A stretch of DNA of 5,737 nucleotides from Nitrospiraceae bacterium UBA6898 (GTDB taxonomy: Bacteria > Nitrospirota > Thermodesulfovibrionia > Thermodesulfovibrionales > UBA6898), in contig DKBO01000038.1 in assembly GCA_002448975.1 (NCBI GenBank), forward strand, positions 1-5,737. Reading direction: 5' to 3'. A program made the translations under genes and the position numbers. Shown in pieces: positions 1 through 5,506 of the stretch; the first letter of the stretch is position 1, and each line of letters begins with the position of its first letter. The notes beneath the pieces were generated by a model. It worked only from the letters and a program-made list of their open reading frames with translations, was not told the origin of the DNA and searched no databases.

Positions 1-1
1 G

Positions 2-784
2 ATGAAGTTGCTCTTTATCGGCGACATTGTCGGCAAGGTGGGAAGGAACGCGGTCCGGACGTCCCTTCCCAGTCTTGTGGACAAGTATAAGGTTGACATG
101 GTAATTGCCAATGGAGAGAATATTGCCGGCGGTTTTGGCCTGACCGTGAATCTGGTAAACGACCTTTATGCCATGGGTGTCCATGTCATAACGACCGGCA
201 ACCACGTTTGGGACAAGAAGGACTTTGTAAGCTATATCTCAAAGGACAACCGCGTTCTCCGGCCTGCCAACTTTGCTCCGGGGGTCCCCGGTTATGGAAG
301 CATTATCTACAGGATTCCTGACGGCACCAAGGTCGCGGTCCTGAATCTTTCGGGCAGGGTCTTCATGTCCAACATGGACTGTCCGTTTCGTAAGGCCCTG
401 TCAGAGATTGAAGCTTTGGCAGATGAGACAAACATCATTATCATAGATTTTCATGCAGAGGCAACCTCAGAAAAGATTGCTTTCGGTTATTTTGTAGACG
501 GTAAGGCCAGCGCTGTCATCGGCACGCATACACATGTCCAAACAGCTGATGAAAAGATCCTTCGGCACGGGACGGCATATATCACCGATGTCGGCATGAC
601 CGGCCCCGCATACTCGGTTATCGGAATTGAAATTGACCAGATCATACAGAGATTCCTCACGGGAATGCCGGACAGGTTCGAAACTGCACAGGGCGACGGG
701 ATATTATCTGCAGTTGTGGTAGATATCAATGCTGAGACCGGAAAGGCTACAGCGATACAGCGAATACAGCTCAGCTATCCGTAG
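2..784 (+). CDS. ymdB: YmdB-family metallophosphoesterase (TIGR00282), 260 aa
   Basis: This is a cytoplasmic calcineurin-like metallophosphoesterase of the TIGR00282/YmdB family; characterised members hydrolyse 2',3'-cyclic nucleotides. The dimetal-site motifs are all visible: GDIVGKVGR with D8 near the start, ANGEN with E39 and N40, TTGNHVWD with N67 and H68, DFHAEATSEK with H151, and GTHTHVQTADE with H176 and H178. The 260-residue length is typical of the family, and the protein begins MKLLFIGDIVG as family members do, so the ATG at the window edge is probably the true start. Only one base lies upstream, so no ribosome binding site can be seen. It is transcribed towards the hydrogenase operon and ends inside the last codons of hypC, a 10-base tail-to-tail overlap. 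The gene is not functionally linked to hydrogenase as far as I know, and its physiological substrate in this organism is unknown. It has no signal peptide or membrane segment. Confidence 0.95.
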   Translation: MKLLFIGDIVGKVGRNAVRTSLPSLVDKYKVDMVIANGENIAGGFGLTVNLVNDLYAMGVHVITTGNHVWDKKDFVSYISKDNRVLRPANFAPGVPGYGSIIYRIPDGTKVAVLNLSGRVFMSNMDCPFRKALSEIEALADETNIIIIDFHAEATSEKIAFGYFVDGKASAVIGTHTHVQTADEKILRHGTAYITDVGMTGPAYSVIGIEIDQIIQRFLTGMPDRFETAQGDGILSAVVVDINAETGKATAIQRIQLSYP

Positions 785-1044
785 GACTGCTGGCCGTCTG
801 CTTCTGCATGCCCCATTTCTTCTGATACATCTTCGATGATTGCGGTTATTACTTTCAGGGCTTCCTGTGCAGCTGTTTCATCAACCTTTTGGATGGCAAA
901 TCCGGCATGGACGAGCACATACTCGCCAATCTCGACCTCCTCAGGCATCAGCATGAGGTTTATCTCTCTGCGGGCACCGTACACGTCAACAATAGCCCTG
1001 AATTGATCCTTCTCGATGACCTTCGATGGTATTGCAAGGCACAT
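775..1044 (-). CDS. hypC: HypC/HybG-family [NiFe] hydrogenase maturation chaperone, 89 aa
   Basis: This small cytoplasmic chaperone takes part, with HypD, in assembly of the Fe(CN)2CO group and its delivery to the hydrogenase large-subunit precursor. The protein opens MCLAIPSKV, the family signature in which Cys2 (after Met removal the N-terminal residue) binds iron and contacts HypD and the large subunit. The second conserved block VLVHAGFAIQKVDE contains His46. The 89-residue length is normal; the acidic tail after about residue 72 is not conserved in my memory of the family. It is the last gene of the operon, 9 nt after hybD. A GGGGAAAGG run lies in the end of hybD but is somewhat far from the ATG, so coupling to hybD translation is likely. 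Because it sits next to the structural genes it may be a dedicated copy like E. coli HybG; whether another hypC exists cannot be seen here. No terminator hairpin is evident after it. Confidence 0.96.
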   Translation of the reverse strand: MCLAIPSKVIEKDQFRAIVDVYGARREINLMLMPEEVEIGEYVLVHAGFAIQKVDETAAQEALKVITAIIEDVSEEMGHAEADGQQSYG

Positions 1045-1053
1045 GACGTTAAT

Positions 1054-1611
1054 CTAAACCTTTCCCCAGATGCTCTGTTTCTGCGAAATCTCATGCTGTT
1101 CAAGCTTTTCCACTTTACAGCCTATCCCTCTCAGATCTTCCACGACGACTTCCAGCAGGTGGTCAAGTCCGCTTCTTACTTCCCGGGAAAGACCGATTCC
1201 CAGGACGATATTTTTGGGCTCGATGCCAAAAAGAACAAGTCGTTTCGGCAGTTCATCAGTCAACGTAGCGGCAGCAAGAAGGTCAGAGATGCCAAGCTGA
1301 TGAGGAGAGATCCTCGTTCTGAACTGCGCCGGAACGTCCTCACCCTCCACTTTGAGTACCGTACCCGGCTGATTACCGCTTTTGATCGCATCGACAATGA
1401 TGAGATAATCCCTGCCGGAAATATAGGAGAGGAGTTCGATTCCCGAAGTACCGCCGTCGAGCAGTTCAACGTTATCCGGGAACAGATATCTCCTCTGCAG
1501 TTCCTCTACCGCCCTGATGCCGATACCTTCATCTGTCATCAGGATGCTGCCGACGCCCATAACGAGGACATTTGGCAGCTCTCCTGCTGGCGACGATGGT
1601 GACATGCTCAT
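1054..1611 (-). CDS. hybD: HybD/HyaD-family hydrogenase maturation endopeptidase, 185 aa
   Basis: This nickel-dependent checkpoint protease clips the C-terminal tail of the hydrogenase large subunit after Ni insertion, in the cytoplasm and before Tat export. The fold signature is clear: the N-terminal strand and loop NVLVMGVGSILMTDEGIG (from about residue 14), then LLDGGTSGIELL, then IIVDAIKSG. The three residues that bind nickel in E. coli HybD (Glu16, Asp62, His93) correspond here to Glu28, Asp74 and His104 (in SPHQLGISDLL). Its start overlaps the hybC stop as TAATG, sharing base 1611, and I see no good Shine-Dalgarno sequence before it, so it is probably translated by termination-reinitiation from hybC. 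A second ATG two codons in (residue 3) is an alternative start. The first ~12 residues precede the conserved domain and are variable. Its target is almost certainly HybC encoded just upstream, which has a matching cleavable tail. Confidence 0.96.
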   Translation of the reverse strand: MSMSPSSPAGELPNVLVMGVGSILMTDEGIGIRAVEELQRRYLFPDNVELLDGGTSGIELLSYISGRDYLIIVDAIKSGNQPGTVLKVEGEDVPAQFRTRISPHQLGISDLLAAATLTDELPKRLVLFGIEPKNIVLGIGLSREVRSGLDHLLEVVVEDLRGIGCKVEKLEQHEISQKQSIWGKV

Positions 1612-3311
1612 TATACTGCTTTTACCTTTACGATCTCGTTATGGTTCCTGTCAAACACATGTATCGCACATGCAAGACAGGGATCAAAGGAGTGCACCGT
1701 ACGCAGAATCTCAAGAGGTCTTTCAGGGTCCTGCACCGGGTTGCCGACCAACGACGCCTCATAGGGACCAGGAGCATCCTGACTGTTCCTCGGGCCTGCA
1801 TTCCATGTCGAGGGCACAACTGCCTGATAATTCTTGATCTTGCCGTTCTCTATTACAATCCAGTGTGACAAAATGCCTCGCGGCGCCTCATGGAACCCGT
1901 ATCCCTTTTGCACGCCAGACCGAAAGGTCGGCGGACTGAAGGTCGTCACGTCACCCTTTGCGATATTTTCTACAAGAGCGTTCCACTGGGATTTCAATGT
2001 GTCATAGAGAACTGCGCACCGGATCGAGCGTGCCCCAATCCGGCCGATCGTCGAATGGAGAGCGTCAATGCCCACCTTGGCGCCAGCAAGTGAGCTGATG
2101 GTATCAAGCATCTTTGTCGCATATTTCTTCGTTGGCCCATGTCCTGCGGCGAACATGCAGAGCACGTTTGCAAGCGGACCAACCTGCGCGGGTCTGCCCT
2201 TGAATGTCGGAGACTTTACCCAAGAATATTTCTTGTTGTCCTGGAAATCGGTATAATTCGGGATGGTTTCTTCGTCCCAGGGATGCTTATCCCAGTCGCC
2301 GTCATACCAGGAATGTTTAATGCTCTCTTTCACATTCTCCCCGAAGAACGGGTCAGTGTAGCTCTTTATCGGCTGGAACTTCGTGACATCACCATCCGGG
2401 ATATACCCGCCGGGCAGCGCAAAGGTCGTTCCCATGGTGTCCATCGGCATGTCCGGAGCAGAGAGGTAGTTCGTCACACCTTTGCCAACCTGCGTCCAGT
2501 CAGCGTAGAATGCTGCAACAGCTGCTGTGTCAACAAGGAGAACGTTCTCTACAAAATCGCCGACCTTATCGATGAGAGTCTTGATGTAATAGAGCCGCTC
2601 CATGTTCAGGGTCGACTGACTGTCAAGGTTGATAGGATTGGCGACACCGCCTACCGCCAGATTCTGAATATGCGGCGTCTTTGAACCGAGGATGGCCACT
2701 ACCTTATTGATCTCCCGCTGATACTCAAGCGCCTGCAGGTAGTGATGAGCTGCAAGCATATTTACCTCAGGGGAAAGCTTCATGGCCGGATGGCCCCAAT
2801 AGCCGCTGCCATAAATCCCCAGCTGCCCTGAACCTACAAACGTCTTGAGCCTCTCCTGGGAAGCTTTAACCGCATCATAGCTATTGCCTGGCCACGGAGA
2901 AAGCTTCTGCCCGAGGTTTGCCGTCGCCCGTGCGTCGGCCTTGAGAGCCGAAACGATATCCACCCAGTCAAGAGCTCCGAGATGATAGAAATGGACGATA
3001 TGATCATGTGTAGCATGGGCCCCCATCATCAGGTTCCTGATATACTGTGCATTGAGCGGAATTTCAAGCTGAAGAGCATTTTCTACCGAACGCACTGAAG
3101 CCAGTGCGTGAACAGTCGTTCAAACTCCGCAGAAGCGTTGGGTAAAAATCCATGCATCCCGCGGGTCACGTTCCCTGAGGATTGTTTCGATGCCCCGCCA
3201 CATCTGACCAGACGACCACGCCTTCGTGACCTTGCCGCCGTCGATCTCGCAGTCAATTCTGAGGTGCCCCTCGATCCTCGTGATAGGGTCAATCGTGATT
3301 CTCTTAGACAT
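1611..3311 (-). CDS. hybC: [NiFe(Se)] hydrogenase large (catalytic) subunit with in-frame TGA read as selenocysteine, 566 aa
   Basis: This is the catalytic subunit that splits or makes H2 at a Ni-Fe centre; it is named hybL in Geobacter. It must be read as a single gene across the TGA at 3122..3120. Residues 1-63 (ITIDPITRIEGH near the start, RGIETILRERDPRDA, then QRFCGV) run in the same frame into TTVHALASVRSVENAL and the remaining ~490 residues. The N-terminal motif is R-F-C61-G-V-Sec64-T-T-V-H68 and the C-terminal motif is DPC545LAC548AIH551, giving the four metal ligands. HybD should cleave after His551, releasing 15 residues. The start has a strong GAGGAGG 5 nt upstream. The protein has no signal peptide, as expected for a subunit exported together with HybO. 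If the TGA were read as stop, the product would be a useless 63-residue fragment. A gene caller would place a false second start at the GTG at 3095, which is Val73. Function is highly certain; Sec insertion is inferred from position, hairpin and frame. Confidence 0.95.
3090..3109 (-). promoter_or_regulatory. Bacterial SECIS hairpin in hybC mRNA
   Basis: Ten nucleotides after the UGA the mRNA forms a perfect 8-bp stem, ACGCACUG pairing with CAGUGCGU, closed by the loop GCUU. The loop starts 18 nt after the UGA and its first base is G. The bacterial SECIS model as I know it asks for a short stem with an apical loop about 16-37 nt from the UGA and a G in the first two loop positions; this hairpin fits. 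It would bind SelB carrying Sec-tRNA. It lies inside codons for HALASVR, so the peptide is constrained, yet the synonymous positions chosen all permit pairing. The lower stem is weak: only CGA (3118..3116) with UCG (3089..3087), leaving a 6-nt bulge. No structure prediction was run. Confidence 0.83.
3120..3122 (-). other. Recoded UGA: selenocysteine codon 64 of hybC
   Basis: The only in-frame stop inside hybC is TGA, one base away from the cysteine codons TGC/TGT. It stands exactly where the family has the second Cys of RxCGxC (context TTC TGC GGA GTT TGA ACG ACT GTT CAC). The protein is conserved directly before and after, and the frame is unbroken. TGA ends hybB normally nearby, so TGA is not simply a sense codon in this organism. 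The residue corresponds to the Ni-Fe bridging cysteine (Cys68 in Desulfovibrio gigas numbering). The selenocysteine machinery (selA, selB, selC, selD) is not in the window and is required elsewhere in the genome. Confidence 0.92.
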
Positions 3312-3316
3312 ATCTT

Positions 3317-3323
3317 CCTCCTC
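3317..3323 (-). promoter_or_regulatory. Ribosome binding site of hybC
   Basis: GAGGAGG lies 5 nt before the ATG at 3311 and fixes that start. It sits in the only sizeable gap of the operon, a 56-nt purine- and A/T-rich stretch (3312..3367) between hybB and hybC in which I see no convincing promoter or hairpin. HybC therefore has its own strong initiation signal rather than depending on coupling to hybB. Confidence 0.85.
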
Positions 3324-3367
3324 TAGATATATATTCTTCTTTTACATTCGTTATTCTTTTCATGGTC

Positions 3368-4498
3368 TCAGTGCTCCGTTTCCGGGAACAGGTTGAGGTA
3401 CTTCGCCGATACCTTGAACCCGAAGAAGGCAAACGCAATGAACGCCGCTGTCAAGATCAGTTCCATAAGCGACGGGAAATAATCCACGCCGAACCTGCTG
3501 GCGTATTCCGCCAGTCCGAAGATACCGACATTCATCCGGTTAATCAGGACACCGACAATCACCAGAAGATTGACGCTGAAGATGCTGTTGATTCCGGTCC
3601 GGTACTTCGGCATCGCCAACAACACCAGCGGCAGCATGACACCGATGACCATTTCTAGGAGATACATATTCGCCGTAAAGCTTCCAGCAAATGCGGCTCC
3701 AATTCCCGGGCCAGCCACCAGATCCCACACCTTCAGAATAAAATAGAATCCGGCAACGATCAGGGATCCCCGTGCAAGGCCTCGCAGGATTTCGACCGGC
3801 AACGGGTGATTGAACAGACGGGAACTCAGGATCGTCTCGAAGCTCACCATGGAAAGCCCCATGAAAACAGCAGAAACGAGGAACAGATACGGAAGCCTGC
3901 TGCTGTACCAGAGCGGCGAAAGCTTTGATGGAATGATCAGATAAACTGCGCCGAGCGAGGACTGATGAAGCGTCGACAGAAGCACGCCGAACAGCACAAT
4001 CGGTACCATGATCGCATTCATGAACCGGTATGCACCCATCATCTTCAGACGCTCGAAGAGCATCGGGCTGGATTCGGCCCCAAGAGTCGTGGTGTACAGC
4101 ACCACGTGAATGGCAACAATGAACATGATCGAATTAACCTGCCACATGACGACCGGATGCCAGATGCGAAATGACTGACCCATGTCAAAGAATATGGCGG
4201 TAGCGGCAAGAACATACCCAAAGAAGGCGTTCAGAATTGCCGGCCGAACGATCGGTTTGTATTTCTTCCAGTTGAGAATATAGACAGCGCCCGCGATGAT
4301 GAATCCCCCAGCTGCCATCGCTACACCGCCTAGGACGTCCATGCCGATCCAGAATCCCCACGGCCACAGGTTGTTCAAGTTGGTCGCCGCGCCGAGCCCC
4401 TTGAATAGCCGATACACGGCAACGAGGGCACCGGCCGCCATAACCACAATCAGGCCGATCGTGGTGGGGGTCATCATCTTGATGTCACGCTGTTTCAT
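3368..4498 (-). CDS. hybB: HybB, NrfD/PsrC-like integral membrane subunit of hydrogenase, 376 aa
   Basis: This is the membrane subunit that links the periplasmic hydrogenase to the quinone pool; E. coli HybB works with menaquinone and is thought to allow proton-motive coupling. The protein is very hydrophobic, with about ten membrane helices by eye at roughly residues 11-32, 50-75, 87-106, 119-137, 158-176, 203-222, 243-262, 274-297, 306-323 and 343-362. Family-type motifs include WPWGFWIGMDVLGG (45-58), HPVVMWQVNSIMF (114-126), STLHQSSLG (175-183) and RMNVGIFG (321-328). It has no haem-ligand pattern of the HyaC cytochrome b type, which supports the HybA/HybB electron route. The start at 4498 is chosen because an AAGGAGGA sequence lies 8 nt upstream, inside the end of hybA; Met8 and Met9 are weaker alternatives. 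The gap from the hybA stop is 4 nt. It ends in TGA, the only ordinary TGA stop in the window, which matters for interpreting the TGA in hybC. Confidence 0.96.
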   Translation of the reverse strand: MKQRDIKMMTPTTIGLIVVMAAGALVAVYRLFKGLGAATNLNNLWPWGFWIGMDVLGGVAMAAGGFIIAGAVYILNWKKYKPIVRPAILNAFFGYVLAATAIFFDMGQSFRIWHPVVMWQVNSIMFIVAIHVVLYTTTLGAESSPMLFERLKMMGAYRFMNAIMVPIVLFGVLLSTLHQSSLGAVYLIIPSKLSPLWYSSRLPYLFLVSAVFMGLSMVSFETILSSRLFNHPLPVEILRGLARGSLIVAGFYFILKVWDLVAGPGIGAAFAGSFTANMYLLEMVIGVMLPLVLLAMPKYRTGINSIFSVNLLVIVGVLINRMNVGIFGLAEYASRFGVDYFPSLMELILTAAFIAFAFFGFKVSAKYLNLFPETEH

Positions 4499-4502
4499 GG
4501 TC

Positions 4503-5504
4503 CTATTCCTCCTTATCCTTGTTTCTTCCCCTGGTAACTGCCCAGGTGGCCGCCCCGCCGATCAGCACGGTCGCAATGACCGCCGGTATCTTTGATATAT
4601 AGGCCCAAGTAAGATCAGGGAGGACCTGTTCAGTGATGTTTTTATCAAACCCAAGCATTTCAAATGGCACGCCGGCAAGGAGCAGGTACTGGGTTCCTCC
4701 CGCCTCTTTCATGCCATAGAGGTGATTGATGTATTTTGAGACAAGGCGCCTGCTTTTTTCCTTCGAGTCCACGGTCTGAACAGGGAAGGAGTATTCTTCA
4801 CCCGGCTTGAGAGTTAACCTCTTTGCCGCCTCCTTGCGGAGATCAGTAACCTTGCCGAATATGGACGCGCCAGTAGGGCAATACTCACAACACGCAGAAT
4901 ACTTGCCTGCGTCATAGCGATGCCTGCAGAGCTGGCACTTCCTGACCCGCGGATTGGCGCTTTCGTATTCGTAGCGAGGGATCCTGAATGGACATGCCAG
5001 CATGCAATATCTGCAGCCGATACAGCGGTCTTCTACATAGTATACAACGCCATTTTTCGGGTCTTTCCTGAGCGCACTGACAGGACAGACCGATACGCAG
5101 GCCGGCGATATGCAGTGCATGCAGTGCTGCTTGACCAGAGAGAAGCCGTTCTCCGTCTCGTCCTTGTGCTCTCCGGTTCCGTTCTTGCAAACCTTAATGA
5201 TGTTGACGGTCTTACTCGACAGGTCCCGCGCATCATCCCAGATATTGTCAGGAGATGAAAAATCATACGGCAGTTCCTTGCGGTCAGGCAGATAGAGCGC
5301 ACCGCCGGGAACGCTGTTCTGGATCTTGCAGTTGACCATGCACGACTTGCAGCCGATGCAGAGTGTCGCATCGTACAGAATCCCTACTGCCTCAGGAGGG
5401 AGTTCTCGCGGCATTGATGCGTCGGCAGGCACGGCCTGCGAGGCCAGTATGGCACCGCCGCCCACAGCAGCAGCTTTAAGAAAGTCTCGCCTGTTCATGC
5501 TCAT
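4503..5504 (-). CDS. hybA: HybA, Tat-exported four-cluster ferredoxin-like subunit of hydrogenase, 333 aa
   Basis: This is the periplasmic electron-transfer subunit that bridges the HybO/HybC heterodimer and HybB. The N-terminus NRRDFLKAAAVGGGAILASQA is a twin-arginine signal; ADA at 27-29 could be the cleavage site. Four [4Fe-4S] cysteine groups follow: C49/C52/C55/C59 (CIGCKSCMVNC), C128/C131/C136/C140, C161/C164/C167/C171 (CIGCRYCMLAC), and C190/C193 with C205 or C206 and C209. As in this fold, the clusters probably draw ligands from more than one group. A membrane helix at about 303-324 followed by a charged tail anchors the C-terminus. The first ATG (5504) is preferred because AAGGAGGA lies 6 nt upstream; a second ATG two codons in is possible. 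It starts 2 nt after the hybO stop. Its own last codons form the ribosome binding site of hybB. Confidence 0.96.
   Translation of the reverse strand: MSMNRRDFLKAAAVGGGAILASQAVPADASMPRELPPEAVGILYDATLCIGCKSCMVNCKIQNSVPGGALYLPDRKELPYDFSSPDNIWDDARDLSSKTVNIIKVCKNGTGEHKDETENGFSLVKQHCMHCISPACVSVCPVSALRKDPKNGVVYYVEDRCIGCRYCMLACPFRIPRYEYESANPRVRKCQLCRHRYDAGKYSACCEYCPTGASIFGKVTDLRKEAAKRLTLKPGEEYSFPVQTVDSKEKSRRLVSKYINHLYGMKEAGGTQYLLLAGVPFEMLGFDKNITEQVLPDLTWAYISKIPAVIATVLIGGAATWAVTRGRNKDKEE
4507..4514 (-). promoter_or_regulatory. Ribosome binding site of hybB, embedded in the hybA C-terminal codons
   Basis: AAGGAGGA lies 8 nt before the hybB ATG and is formed by the last three sense codons of hybA (AAG GAG GAA, Lys-Glu-Glu) just before its TAG stop. 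Ribosomes finishing hybA therefore pass directly over the signal, which favours coupled translation of the two membrane-attached subunits. Confidence 0.85.
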
Positions 5505-5506
5505 GG

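Noticed and set aside
740..775. Short tandem-like repeat of tacagcga/atacagc at the end of ymdB
   Set aside because: It is imperfect, two to three copies, and explained by the coding of Ala-Ile-Gln-Arg-Ile-Gln; no hairpin or terminator T-run accompanies it.
889..1602. Plus-strand open frame of 237 codons
   Set aside because: It lies antisense to hypC and hybD, whose families are unmistakable; its translation shows no recognisable domain and it crosses two real genes.
2139..2684. Plus-strand open frame of 181 codons
   Set aside because: It is antisense to hybC, with composition of a reverse-frame shadow and no motif or ribosome binding site that I can see.
1611..3095. Independent large-subunit gene starting at the GTG at 3095
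   Set aside because: It would lack the N-terminal metal-binding motif. The GTG is Val73 of the continuous protein, and no ribosome binding site fits.
3120..3122. TGA reassigned to Trp or Gly (altered genetic code)
   Set aside because: TGA ends hybB at the expected C-terminus, no other TGA interrupts any of the genes, and neither Trp nor Gly would serve as a metal ligand here.
1611..3311. hybC as a pseudogene or a nonsense-mutated gene
   Set aside because: The lesion is one TGA exactly at a catalytic Cys codon, the frame and conservation are intact for the remaining 500 residues, a SECIS-like hairpin follows, and the neighbouring subunits and maturation genes look fully functional.
3304..3363. 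Possible 19-residue leader peptide between hybB and hybC on the minus strand
   Set aside because: It starts with ATG but has no convincing ribosome binding site, no run of regulatory codons and no attenuator hairpin. It merely overlaps the hybC start.
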